Shown one piece after another: positions 6,247-14,125 of a DNA stretch of 22,850 nt. Every line of letters starts with the position of its first letter. The stretch's first letter is position 1. The stretch is from Pseudomonadota bacterium (GTDB lineage Bacteria; Pseudomonadota; Alphaproteobacteria; Rhizobiales; Xanthobacteraceae). Both the position numbers and the translations under genes were made by a program. Under the pieces are notes generated by a model, which made no database searches, was not told the origin of the DNA, and saw only the letters and a list, made by a program, of their open reading frames with translations. The DNA is taken from positions 1 to 22,850 of the forward strand of contig JAFAFP010000074.1 of NCBI GenBank assembly GCA_023423415.1. Direction: 5' to 3'.

Positions 6247-7500
6247 ATGTCCGCATATACAGGAAGATTTTTTCGTCACCTCAAATTTGCGATGGCCTTC
6301 GTCATCGCCATGGGCGCCGCAAGCGCGGCGGTCGCAGCCGACCCGATCAAGGTCGGCCTCAGCATGGCGCTCACGGGGGGCCTTGCGGCCAACGGCAAGG
6401 CGGCGCTGCTCGCGATACAGATGTGGGCAGAGGACGTGAACAAAAAAGGTGGGCTGCTTGGCCGCCAGGTCCAGATCGTTCACTACGACGACCAAAGCAA
6501 TCCGGCCAACGTGCCGGGCCTTTACACCAAGCTGATCGATCTCGACAAAGTCGATCTCGTCGTCTCGCCCTATGGCACCAACCTGATGGCGCCGGCGATG
6601 CCGGTCGTCATGCAGAAGGGCATGACGATGATGAGCCTGTTCGGCGTCGGCGTGAACAAGCAGTTCGACTACGACCAGTATTTCCAGATCATGCCGCTGG
6701 GCGTTGAATCCGGTCACGCGATCCCGAATGCCTTCTTCGAAGTCCTGAAAACAATGAACCCGGCGCCCAAGACGATCGCGATCGTCGGCGCCGATGCGGA
6801 ATTTGGAAAGATCACGTCGGACGCGGCGCGCGAGATCGCCAAGAAGATGGGTCTGAAGATCGTCTATGACCGGTCCTATCCGCCAAGCACCGTCGATTTC
6901 GCGCCAATCGCGCGGGCGATCCAGTCGGCCAACCCGGATGCCGTTTTCATCGCCTCCTATCCGATTGACAGCGTCGGCCTATATCGCAGCCTGAACGAAG
7001 TTGGGCTGAAAACGAAGCTGCTGGGCGGCGGCGCGGTGGGACCGCAATTCGCGGCCATCAAGGCGCAACTCGGCCCACTCCTGAATAACGCGCTGGGCTA
7101 TGAGACTTATGTTCCATCCGATAAAATGAACTTCCCGGGCATCCAGGACTTCATCAAGCGCTATCAGCAGCAGGCATCAGGACAGGGCATTGATCCGCTC
7201 GGCTATTACGTGCCGCCCTTCATCTATGCGGCGATGGAGATCGTGGGCCAGGCGGTCGAGAAGACCAAATCGCTCGATCAAAAGGCGATCGCCAAGACGA
7301 TGCACGCGAATTCCTTCTCCACCATCGTCGGCGACATCAAGTTTGCCAAGAATGGCGAATGGACCGAACCACGCATGCTGATGGTTCAGTACAAGGGCAT
7401 CGAGGGCAATGGCGTCGATCAGTTCCGTGATCCGGCCCGTTACACCATCCTTTATCCGCCGGCTTTCAAATCCGGCGACGTGGTCCTGCCTTATCGTTGA
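6247..7500 (+). CDS. Periplasmic substrate-binding protein of a Liv-type ABC importer
   Basis: A 417-residue type I periplasmic binding protein of the LivJ/LivK (branched-chain amino acid, amide, aromatic acid) family. An N-terminal signal peptide with a hydrophobic core ends at about residue 30 (AVA before ADPIKVG). The mature start IKVGLSMALTGGLAANG and the later FGKITSDAAREIAKKMG, where lobe 2 begins, are family hallmarks. There is no lipobox cysteine. The ATG at 6247 follows GGGAGGA at 6236-6242, a strong site. It is the first of five importer genes. Similar binding proteins take up leucine, urea, amides, benzoate derivatives or dicarboxylates, so the ligand is open. A hairpin follows the stop codon and may keep its mRNA level above that of the permeases. 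Confidence 0.92.
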   Translation: MSAYTGRFFRHLKFAMAFVIAMGAASAAVAADPIKVGLSMALTGGLAANGKAALLAIQMWAEDVNKKGGLLGRQVQIVHYDDQSNPANVPGLYTKLIDLDKVDLVVSPYGTNLMAPAMPVVMQKGMTMMSLFGVGVNKQFDYDQYFQIMPLGVESGHAIPNAFFEVLKTMNPAPKTIAIVGADAEFGKITSDAAREIAKKMGLKIVYDRSYPPSTVDFAPIARAIQSANPDAVFIASYPIDSVGLYRSLNEVGLKTKLLGGGAVGPQFAAIKAQLGPLLNNALGYETYVPSDKMNFPGIQDFIKRYQQQASGQGIDPLGYYVPPFIYAAMEIVGQAVEKTKSLDQKAIAKTMHANSFSTIVGDIKFAKNGEWTEPRMLMVQYKGIEGNGVDQFRDPARYTILYPPAFKSGDVVLPYR

Positions 7501-7530
7501 GCAGATTGTCGCAGGCCCACATCATGGTAC

Positions 7531-7557
7531 GCGCCGGGCCAATGACGCGCCCGGCGC
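7531..7557 (+). terminator. Hairpin after the binding-protein gene, likely attenuator or mRNA stabiliser
   Basis: GCGCCGGG (7531-7538) pairs perfectly with CCCGGCGC (7550-7557) over an 11-base loop, followed by only TTT. It starts 30 bases after the binding-protein stop. Such stem-loops between binding-protein and permease genes usually give higher levels of the binding protein. The short T run suggests partial termination or 3'-end protection. Confidence 0.6.
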
Positions 7558-7643
7558 TTTCACCAGAAAATCGTCTGCTGGAACCAAAGAGACTAGCCAA
7601 GCCTCTCGGCTTGCGGCAATACTTTGGTCCAAGCGCAGACGGG

Positions 7644-7661
7644 CGGCACCTTCAGGTGCCG
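7644..7661 (+). other. Second small hairpin in the binding-protein/permease gap
   Basis: CGGCACC (7644-7650) and GGTGCCG (7655-7661) form a perfect 7-bp stem with a TTCA tetraloop. There is no T run. With the hairpin at 7531 it fills a 249-bp gap that otherwise holds no convincing gene. Confidence 0.45.
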
Positions 7662-7694
7662 TTACAGATCAACAAGCGCAAGCGGGGAAGGATC

Positions 7695-7739
7695 ATGGCG
7701 TCATATCCGGCGTACCGGGCCTTCGTATCGAGTCGTTAG
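7695..7739 (+). CDS. Possible 14-codon leader peptide before the permease
   Basis: An ATG at 7695 preceded by GGGGAAGG (7684-7691) opens a 14-codon frame (MASYPAYRAF then VSSR) ending in TAG at 7737-7739, ten bases before the permease ATG. The ribosome binding site is better than that of the permease. It may be a leader or translational-coupling peptide, or chance; no family is recognisable. Confidence 0.25.
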   Translation: MASYPAYRAFVSSR

Positions 7740-7749
7740 CGAGGCCTGG

Positions 7750-8625
7750 ATGGAAATTCCCGTCGAGCTCTTCATCAATGCATTGATCGCCGGCATTCTG
7801 CTCGGCGGCTTCTATGCGGCCGTGACGGTCGGCATTTCGATCTCGTTCGGTATCCTCGATATCGTCAATATCGCGCATCCAGCCTTCATCATCCTCGGAT
7901 CGTATATCGCCTATATCGTCAATCAGCGATTGGGCGTCGATCCGATCCTGACCAGCATTCTTGTGTTGCCGTTCTTCTATTATCTCGGCTCGCTGGTTTA
8001 TCAGGTCTATTATCTCTCGTTCGAGAAACGCGGACAGGAGGCCTTACGCGGCCTCGCATTCTTCTTTGGGCTGCTGTTCGTCACCGAAGTGATCCTGATC
8101 CTCGTCTTCGGCGTCGACTACCGCTACGTCCAAGCCGGCTATATCGATACGACGATCCGCTTCGCGTTCCTCGATCTGCCGATGCGCATGGTGGTGCCGT
8201 TCATCATCTCGATGCTGCTGCTGGCCGGGTTGCAGTGGTTCCTCAGCAAGACCTTTACCGGCCGCGCCATCATGGCGGTGGCGCAGGATCAACTGGCGCT
8301 GTCGCTCATGGCTGCCGATCCGATCCGCATCAAGCGCATCGCCTTTTCGATCTCGATCGCCACCGCCGCCATCGCCGGCGCATTGCTGATTATCATTCAA
8401 CCGGTCGAACCGTCGGTCGGGCGTGAGTATATCGGCCGCGTCTTTGCCATCTGTGTGCTCGGCGGCATGGGCAGCATTCCCGGCATGATCATCGCCGCCA
8501 TGCTGCTCGGCATCGTCGAAAGCATCACCTCGACCTTCTATGGTCCGTCCTGGGCACCAGCGGTCGCGTTCGGCTTCCTCCTGATCACGCTGGCCGTACG
8601 GCCCGCCGGACTTCTGGGACGATAA
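7750..8625 (+). CDS. Liv-type ABC importer permease (LivH family)
   Basis: A 291-residue inner-membrane permease of the branched-chain-amino-acid ABC transporter family. The opening FINALIAGILLGGFYAAV, then GISISFGILDIVNIAHP, is diagnostic for LivH-type proteins. The C-terminal half contains GRAIMAVAQD, then the GGMGSIPG motif, and the chain ends in the usual RPAGLLGR. About eight membrane helices are apparent. I chose the ATG at 7750 because the hydrophobic LivH start begins there and GAGG is at 7741-7744; the in-frame sequence upstream is Arg/Ser-rich and not membrane-like. Its stop overlaps the next start as TAATG, so the two permeases are translationally coupled. Confidence 0.93.
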   Translation: MEIPVELFINALIAGILLGGFYAAVTVGISISFGILDIVNIAHPAFIILGSYIAYIVNQRLGVDPILTSILVLPFFYYLGSLVYQVYYLSFEKRGQEALRGLAFFFGLLFVTEVILILVFGVDYRYVQAGYIDTTIRFAFLDLPMRMVVPFIISMLLLAGLQWFLSKTFTGRAIMAVAQDQLALSLMAADPIRIKRIAFSISIATAAIAGALLIIIQPVEPSVGREYIGRVFAICVLGGMGSIPGMIIAAMLLGIVESITSTFYGPSWAPAVAFGFLLITLAVRPAGLLGR

Positions 8626-9668
8626 TGCGCACCTGGCAATTTTTCCTCGTCTCACTCGCCATCGCGATCGCGGGGTTTCTCGGCGCACGCTTCCTGGGGA
8701 ACGACTATCTGTTCTTTGCCGGCTATGTGGTGCTGCAATTCATCGTGCTGGCAACCGCCTGGAACATCCTTGGCGGGTATTGCGGCTATGTGAATTTCGG
8801 CTCCGCCGCATTCTTCGCCATCGGCGCCTACACCACCGTGGTGATGACCAAGCTCCCGGCCTTCGCCAAACGCAACCTTCCGGAAGGTCTTGCTGACATC
8901 GTCGTGGCGATCACCCCGCCCTCGATGCCGGTGCTCGTCATCCTCGGTGGCGTGATCGCCGGTCTTGTCGGGCTTGGCACGGGCTACCTCACGCTACGGC
9001 TACGCGGCGTTTTCTTCGCTATCGCCACGCTGGCACTCGCGGTCGTGTTGCAGACGCTGATCGTCAACTGGGATTTTGTCGGCGGTTCGCGCGGCGCCTA
9101 TGTGATCCGGCCGGCCACAGCCCCGTTCCTCGGCATTAATTATATCGAATACCTGTTCCTCGTGATGCTGGTTCTGGTGGTTGTCGCCTTGACGACGGCA
9201 CGCGCGATCGAGCGATCGCGGCTCGGTTACGGCTTCGCCACGATCCGCGACGACGAACAGGCGGCGGAAGCGTGCGGCGTGCCGACCCTGCGGCTGAAAC
9301 TGGTGGCGACCACGCTCAGCGGCGCCTTCATGGGTATGGCCGGCGCGCCTTTCCCTTACTATATCGGTTATCTGGAACCATCCTCGGCCTTCGGGCTTGC
9401 CTACGCCGTCAACGCCATTGCCATGCCGATGATTGGCGGCACGACAAGCTGGGTTGGTCCGCTGGTGGGCGCGGTGTTGCTCGGCACGCTGCAGCAACTG
9501 GCGACCGTGACGATTTCATCCGCGGTCAGCTTGCTGATCGTCGGCTTGCTGCTGGTGTTCTTCGTCATCATCGCGCCGAACGGCCTGATCGGGTTGTTCA
9601 ATCAATACTTCCGTCGCAAGAAGCCGGAAGCCGACGAAGCCCATAGCGCCGTGGTGAAGACGTCATGA
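8625..9668 (+). CDS. Liv-type ABC importer permease (LivM family)
   Basis: A 347-residue inner-membrane permease, partner of the LivH-type protein. Family features are AWNILGGYCGYVNFGSAAFFAIGAY near residues 45-70, TLRLRGVFFAIATLALA in the middle, and RLGYGFATIRDDEQAAEACGV, the cytoplasmic coupling region that contacts the ATPases. About nine or ten helices and a charged C-terminal tail are seen. The start ATG shares a base with the preceding stop, and its own stop overlaps the ATPase start as ATGA. Together with the binding protein and both ATPases the importer is complete and nothing in it looks broken. Confidence 0.94.
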   Translation: MRTWQFFLVSLAIAIAGFLGARFLGNDYLFFAGYVVLQFIVLATAWNILGGYCGYVNFGSAAFFAIGAYTTVVMTKLPAFAKRNLPEGLADIVVAITPPSMPVLVILGGVIAGLVGLGTGYLTLRLRGVFFAIATLALAVVLQTLIVNWDFVGGSRGAYVIRPATAPFLGINYIEYLFLVMLVLVVVALTTARAIERSRLGYGFATIRDDEQAAEACGVPTLRLKLVATTLSGAFMGMAGAPFPYYIGYLEPSSAFGLAYAVNAIAMPMIGGTTSWVGPLVGAVLLGTLQQLATVTISSAVSLLIVGLLLVFFVIIAPNGLIGLFNQYFRRKKPEADEAHSAVVKTS

Positions 9669-10402
9669 CCGCGCCCCTCCTCAAGGTCGAGAATGTCGGA
9701 AAGCGCTTCGGCGGCTTCGTCGCCCTGGATGGCGTCAGTCTCGACGTCGCGCCTGGCGAACGCCTCGGCCTGATCGGTCCGAACGGTTCCGGCAAGTCGA
9801 CGCTGGTCAATTGCATGTCCGGCACGCTGCACAACGAAACCGGCACCGTGACCTTCGACGGCAAGCCGATGAACGGGCTTGCGCCGCACCAGCGTACGCA
9901 TCTGGGCATCGCGCGCTCATTTCAGTTGCCACGGCCATTCCACACCCTGACCGTTGCGGAGAATATCCGCGTGCCGCTGCTCTATACCGTACGGCTGCGG
10001 CGCGATGTGGCGCAGACGCGCGAAGAACTGGAGCATCGCTGTCACGAAGTGCTCGGCCTTGTCGGACTGGAGCACAAGGCGAAGAAGCTGCCGAAAGACC
10101 TGACCCAGGTCGAGATGCGCAAGCTCGAACTGGCCCGCGCCATGGCGGCCGAGCCGAAGCTGCTGATCGCCGACGAAGCGATGGCCGGTCTGTCCGAATC
10201 CGAGGTGAAGGACATTGTCGCGCTGCTGATCCGCCTGAACGAGCGCGGCATCACCATCATTCTGATCGAACACATCATGACGGCGGTGATGAGCTTCTCA
10301 CAACGGTTGGCCGTGCTCGTCAGCGGCAAGAAGATTGCGGACGGCGATCCGCAGGACGTTCTGCGCAATCCCGAGGTTGAGAGGGCGTATCTTGGCCAAT
10401 AG
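9665..10402 (+). CDS. Liv-type ABC importer ATP-binding protein (LivG family)
   Basis: A 245-residue ABC ATPase on the cytoplasmic face of the importer. Walker A is GPNGSGKST at 38-46, Walker B is KLLIADE at 165-171 and the switch histidine is His203 in IEHIM. The signature motif is not LSGGQ; it reads LTQVEMRKLELARA from residue 146, a variant met in some LivG-type proteins. SFQLPRPFHTLTVAEN at the Q-loop is typical. The start overlaps the end of the upstream permease by four bases, and the last eleven bases overlap the next ATPase gene. With the LivF-type protein it probably forms a heterodimeric motor. Confidence 0.94.
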   Translation: MTAPLLKVENVGKRFGGFVALDGVSLDVAPGERLGLIGPNGSGKSTLVNCMSGTLHNETGTVTFDGKPMNGLAPHQRTHLGIARSFQLPRPFHTLTVAENIRVPLLYTVRLRRDVAQTREELEHRCHEVLGLVGLEHKAKKLPKDLTQVEMRKLELARAMAAEPKLLIADEAMAGLSESEVKDIVALLIRLNERGITIILIEHIMTAVMSFSQRLAVLVSGKKIADGDPQDVLRNPEVERAYLGQ

Positions 10403-11123
10403 CCTCACCGTCACGAATGTCCATGCCGGATATGGCGCTGTCCGTGTCCTGGAGGACGTCTCGCTCAACATCGATGCCGGCAAGACCGTGGTGCTGCTCG
10501 GCACCAACGGCAATGGCAAATCCACGTTGATCAAATGCCTGATGGGCCTGTGCCGACCAAGCGAGGGCTCGATCGTCGCTGAAATCGACGGCGTGAAGCA
10601 CAACCTCATCGGCAAGACGACCGAGGAAATCGTCGATCTCGGCATCGCGCTGGTGCCGGAGGGACGGCGTCTGTTTCCACGCCTGACGGTGGAAGAAAAT
10701 CTTCTGCTCGGCGCCTTCCGAAAGACCGCGCGCAAGGACCTGAAAAAGAACCTCGATTTCTGCTTCACCGCCTTCCCGCGACTCGCCGAACGGCGGAATC
10801 AGCTCGCCGGTTCGATGAGCGGCGGCGAACAGCAGATGCTGGCGCTCGGCCGCGCGTTGATGCTCGCGCCGAAGATCCTCCTGATCGACGAACCGTCGGT
10901 CGGTTTAGCACCCGTGCTGGTCAGCCGCACCATCGACACGATCCGCGAGCTGAAGGAGCAGTATCAACTCACGGTGCTGATGGCGGAGCAAAACTTCAAT
11001 CAGGCGATTCGCATCGCCGATTCCGGCTACGTCATCGTGCATGGCAAGATCGCGTTCAGCGGCAAATCCGCCGACGAGCTGAACAACAACGACCTGATCC
11101 GGAAATTCTATCTGGGCGTCTGA
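10392..11123 (+). CDS. Liv-type ABC importer ATP-binding protein (LivF family)
   Basis: A 243-residue ABC ATPase, the second motor subunit. Walker A is GTNGNGKST at 37-45, the canonical signature MSGGEQQ is at 142-148, and Walker B ILLIDEP is at 162-168 with GLAP after it. I chose a TTG start at 10392 because GAGAGGG at 10379-10385 lies six bases upstream and the protein then begins right at the first family strand; the frame could be extended to 10335 but without such support. It overlaps the LivG-type gene by 11 bases, as expected for coupled expression. It is the last gene of the run; a strong hairpin follows 15 bases after its stop. Confidence 0.93.
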   Translation: MANSLTVTNVHAGYGAVRVLEDVSLNIDAGKTVVLLGTNGNGKSTLIKCLMGLCRPSEGSIVAEIDGVKHNLIGKTTEEIVDLGIALVPEGRRLFPRLTVEENLLLGAFRKTARKDLKKNLDFCFTAFPRLAERRNQLAGSMSGGEQQMLALGRALMLAPKILLIDEPSVGLAPVLVSRTIDTIRELKEQYQLTVLMAEQNFNQAIRIADSGYVIVHGKIAFSGKSADELNNNDLIRKFYLGV

Positions 11124-11138
11124 CAAACGAAGTCAGAA

Positions 11139-11176
11139 GCACGCCAGCCATCGAGCCATTGGCTTTGCTGGCGTGC
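11139..11176. terminator. Bidirectional hairpin between convergent livF-type gene and metE
   Basis: GCACGCCAGC (11139-11148) pairs perfectly with GCTGGCGTGC (11167-11176). The 18-base loop itself contains AGCC/GGCT (11154-11157 and 11161-11164). It sits between two convergent genes. There is no T run on either side, so termination may rely on stem strength or Rho. Confidence 0.6.
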
Positions 11177-11206
11177 CTCCCGAAAGCGATAGCCTGACGA
11201 AGGTCT

Positions 11207-13531
11207 CTACGCCATCGCCCTGATTTGTTGCGCTGCCGCCACCATGTTCTCAAGCGCAGGACGGACCTCCTCCCATTTGCGCGTCTTGAGGCCGCAATCC
11301 GGATTGATCCAGAGCTGGTTGTCAGCCAACCGTTGCCGCGCGAATTTCATCAATTCGGCCATTTCCTCGACGGCAGGAACACGCGGCGAGTGAATGTCAT
11401 AGACGCCCGGACCGATCTCGTTCGGATACCGGAACTTCTTGAAGGCATCGAGCAACTCCATTTTCGAGCGCGAGGTCTCGATCGAGATTACGTCGGCATC
11501 CATGCCGGCGATGGCGTCGATGATGTCGTTGAATTCGGAGTAACACATGTGAGTGTGGATCTGGGTTTCGTCCCTCACACCGGCGGCGCACAAACGGAAA
11601 CTGCCTATCGCCCAGTCGAGATAATCCCGCCAAGCGCTGCGCCGGAGCGGCAATCCCTCACGCAATGCCGCCTCATCGATCTGGATCATTGTCGCACCCG
11701 CTGCTTCGAGATCGAGCACCTCGTCACGGATCGCGAGCGCAATCTGCCGGCATGCTTCGCTGCGCGGAATATCATCACGGACGAACGACCAGTTGAGGAT
11801 GGTAACCGGGCCGGTCAGCATCCCCTTCATCGGCTTGCTGGTGAGCGATTGCGCATAAAGCCACCAGCCAACCGTCATGGGTTTCGGCCGTGAAATATCG
11901 CCGAACAGAATCGGGGGACGCACGCAGCGCGAGCCATAGGATTGCACCCAGGCATTCTTGGTGAAGGCGAACCCGGAAAGCTGCTCTCCGAAATACTGCA
12001 CCATGTCATTGCGCTCGAACTCTCCGTGCACAAGCACATCGAGTCCGATCTCGTCCTGCCATTTGACGGCAAGCGCCACCTCCTCCTTCAGGAAAGCACT
12101 GTATTCAGTATCGCTGAGCATTCCCTTGGCATGGGATGCGCGCGCCTTCCGCACAGCGTCCGTCTGCGGAAACGAGCCGATCGTCGTCGTGGGGAAGGCC
12201 GGCAGCTTGAACCGTGTCCGCTGCACTTTGGCACGAGAGTCGAACGGGCTCTTTCGGTCGAACAGGTCGGGCGTCAATGACGCGATCCGCGCCTCAACTT
12301 TCGCGTCGTGCACTTTCGAAGAGACCTTGCGCGTGGCGACCGCAGCATCCGAGGCTTCAAGCGCCGCCTTCACGGAATCGCGCTGCCCTGCCAGAGCTTT
12401 GCCAATCACGGCGAGCTCCTGCATCTTCTGAACGGCGAAAGCGAGCCAACTCTTCACGTCCGCATCGAGCGCTGTTTCGAGTTCGAGGTCGATCGGTACA
12501 TGCAGAAGCGAACATGATGGCGCGATCTGCACATGGTCGGTACCACGCTTCGCCACCACGGCTTCAAGCTTGTTGATAATTTCGGGCAGATCGGCACGCC
12601 AGATGTTGCGACCGTCGATAACCCCAAGTGACAGCACCAGCCCATTGGGCGCTTTCGTCAATACACGATCGAGTTGTTGCGGGGCACGCACGAGATCAAG
12701 ATGCAATCCCGCCACGGGGAGTGACACGGCTGTCTCCAGATTGTCGTCCAGCGCCCCGAAGTAAGTCGCAAGCATGATCTTGAGATGCGGGAGCGCGCGA
12801 ACGATTTGCGCGTAAGCCAGCCGCAGTGCCTGACGATCCTCGTCATCCAGATCGAGGACAAGGCATGGCTCGTCCATCTGAACCCACTCCGCGCCGTTGG
12901 CAGCAAGTCGCCGGAGGATATCGATATAGACCGGCAGCAGGTTCGGCAGCAGCGACAGAGGATTGAAACCGTCCTCCTTGCTCTTGGCGAGCTTGAGATA
13001 GGTCACCGGCCCCAGCAAAACAGGCCGCGTCTCGTAGCCCAGGGACCTGGCTTCAAGATATTCGTCGAGCGGCTTGAGTGACGCGAGACTGAAAATCTGA
13101 TCGGGCGTGAGTTCAGGCACCATGTAGTGGTAATTGGTGTCGAACCATTTCGTCATCTCCTGCGCCGAAGCACCCTGATGTGCATGGCCGCAGGCGTGAG
13201 CGCCATCGCCTTGCGAGCCGCGCGCCATCGCAAAGTAAGTCTCAAGCGGCACCTTGCCGCTCTTCCATCCGTAAACGTCCGGTATCGCGCCGATCATGAC
13301 ACTGGTGTCGAGCACCTGATCGTAAAGCGAGAAGTCGTTCGACGGGATGATCGTGACACCGAGCGCGCGCTGGCGCGCCCAGTTGGCAGCGCGCAAGCCC
13401 GCAGCGGCTTCGAGCAACGCTTTGGCGTCGGTTTTTCCCGACCAGTAACTTTCGAGCGCTGATTTCAATTCGCGGCGCGGACCGATGCGCGGCGTACCCA
13501 GTGTGGCGACAGGAAGCGAGAGAATAGACAC
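11207..13531 (-). CDS. metE: Cobalamin-independent methionine synthase
   Basis: A 774-residue 5-methyltetrahydropteroyltriglutamate-homocysteine methyltransferase, which transfers a methyl group from polyglutamylated methyl-folate to homocysteine without B12. Both half-barrels are present. The zinc ligands are His661 and Cys663 in IHTHMCYSEF, Glu685 in ISIETSRS and Cys746 in NPDCGLK; the spacing equals that of E. coli MetE (His641, Cys643, Glu665, Cys726). VHGEFERNDMVQYF is the substrate-loop hallmark. I chose a GTG start at 13531 because GGGG lies eight bases upstream at 13540-13543 and the family start follows; a frame to 13630 would run into the regulatory leader. It is regulated by the cobalamin riboswitch just upstream, so it should be off when B12 is plentiful and a B12-dependent MetH, presumably elsewhere, can work. 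Confidence 0.97.
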   Translation of the reverse strand: MSILSLPVATLGTPRIGPRRELKSALESYWSGKTDAKALLEAAAGLRAANWARQRALGVTIIPSNDFSLYDQVLDTSVMIGAIPDVYGWKSGKVPLETYFAMARGSQGDGAHACGHAHQGASAQEMTKWFDTNYHYMVPELTPDQIFSLASLKPLDEYLEARSLGYETRPVLLGPVTYLKLAKSKEDGFNPLSLLPNLLPVYIDILRRLAANGAEWVQMDEPCLVLDLDDEDRQALRLAYAQIVRALPHLKIMLATYFGALDDNLETAVSLPVAGLHLDLVRAPQQLDRVLTKAPNGLVLSLGVIDGRNIWRADLPEIINKLEAVVAKRGTDHVQIAPSCSLLHVPIDLELETALDADVKSWLAFAVQKMQELAVIGKALAGQRDSVKAALEASDAAVATRKVSSKVHDAKVEARIASLTPDLFDRKSPFDSRAKVQRTRFKLPAFPTTTIGSFPQTDAVRKARASHAKGMLSDTEYSAFLKEEVALAVKWQDEIGLDVLVHGEFERNDMVQYFGEQLSGFAFTKNAWVQSYGSRCVRPPILFGDISRPKPMTVGWWLYAQSLTSKPMKGMLTGPVTILNWSFVRDDIPRSEACRQIALAIRDEVLDLEAAGATMIQIDEAALREGLPLRRSAWRDYLDWAIGSFRLCAAGVRDETQIHTHMCYSEFNDIIDAIAGMDADVISIETSRSKMELLDAFKKFRYPNEIGPGVYDIHSPRVPAVEEMAELMKFARQRLADNQLWINPDCGLKTRKWEEVRPALENMVAAAQQIRAMA

Positions 13532-13539
13532 GGCTAAAA

Positions 13540-13553
13540 CCCCATTGTTGGGG
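13540..13553 (-). promoter_or_regulatory. Hairpin that can hide the metE ribosome binding site
   Basis: On the minus strand CCCCA (13553-13549), ACAA loop, TGGGG (13544-13540) form a short stem. The GGGG in its 3' arm is the likely ribosome binding site of metE, and TTTT follows it. This is a plausible expression platform for the riboswitch upstream. Confidence 0.5.
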
Positions 13554-13635
13554 GCAAAAGGCCGAGCGGACGTTTTGAGAGCCCTGCCGGCGTACAGCCG
13601 GTGGACACGCAAAGCGTACCACCGGGACACCCCGC

Positions 13636-13846
13636 CCGAGGACGATCATGTTGCTGAGGCAGGTCTCCTGGCTCGCGGATCGTCGCTTGAGTCCAGCCTT
13701 CCCAGGATCGATCCGACCCCAGTGGCTTTGTTGGACTGCAGCTCACCGCTCACAGTTGCGGGGGCAGCGCCGGATTTGCGAGTTTTGCTCACCGGCTTCC
13801 CGTCTTAGCTCTGGACCAATCGGGCCCAAAGAACCTCGGCGTAGTC
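13636..13846 (-). promoter_or_regulatory. Cobalamin (B12) riboswitch upstream of metE
   Basis: Reading the minus strand, the diagnostic conserved blocks of the cobalamin aptamer occur in order. ACGGGAAGCCGGTG is at 13803-13790. The highly conserved CTGCCCCCGCAACTGTGA is at 13767-13750, and the B12-box-like GAGCCAGGAGACCTGCC is at 13674-13658. A closing stem could form between CCGAGG (13839-13834) and CCTCGG (13641-13636). Start and end are estimates. About 105 bases separate it from the metE start codon. Cobalamin binding to the family usually represses the downstream gene. Confidence 0.95.
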
Positions 13847-13875
13847 ACTATGGGAAACTGCCCATCACATGTCAA
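13847..13875 (-). promoter_or_regulatory. Promoter for the metE riboswitch transcript
   Basis: On the minus strand TTGACA (13875-13870) is a perfect -35, followed after exactly 17 bp by CATAGT (13852-13847) as -10. Transcription would begin around 13840, just where the riboswitch starts. A dyad ATGTC-AATA-GACAT at 13869-13882 overlaps the -35. Confidence 0.65.
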
Positions 13876-13882
13876 TAGACAT

Positions 13883-14088
13883 ATAAAGAGTTGCTTATAT
13901 CGTTATCTCAATGCTCGGGCTGACGATCTTGTTCGCCACCACCCGCAGCCCTGGCCGTCATTGCCGAAGCATTGCGAATAATATCGACGCGCGAATGATC
14001 GGTTCGATCCCCGTGCCCTTCGAACAGTCAATTTTCGATAGTGCGCGTGCCTGGTGAACGTGCACAGGGGACGGGAATTGAGTCACCA
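13883..14088. other. Gene-free stretch between metE promoter and DUF1330 terminator
   Basis: I see no open frame with a ribosome binding site, no structured RNA motif and no repeat here. A phrase resembling a tRNA T-loop (GGTTCGATCCCC at about 14010) has no matching stem, so it is not a tRNA. Confidence 0.5.
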
Positions 14089-14113
14089 ACGGCAGCCCGC
14101 GCTGAGCTGCCGT
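14089..14113. terminator. Hairpin downstream of the DUF1330 gene
   Basis: ACGGCAGC (14089-14096) and GCTGCCGT (14106-14113) make a perfect 8-bp stem with a nine-base loop, 12 bases past the stop of the minus-strand DUF1330 gene. On that strand no T run follows; on the plus strand CGATTTT follows. It is probably a terminator or 3' stabiliser. Confidence 0.5.
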
Positions 14114-14125
14114 CGATTTTCCAGA

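Noticed and set aside
11207..11253. Possible operon of metE with the Liv genes
   Set aside because: They are convergent with a strong hairpin between them, so co-transcription is not possible.
13485..13878. Plus-strand open frames in the metE leader
   Set aside because: They lie over the cobalamin riboswitch on the opposite strand and have no supporting ribosome binding site or domain.
14000..14040. A tRNA-like T-loop phrase GGTTCGATCCCC
   Set aside because: The flanking bases do not form a T-stem and no acceptor, D or anticodon arms are found nearby.
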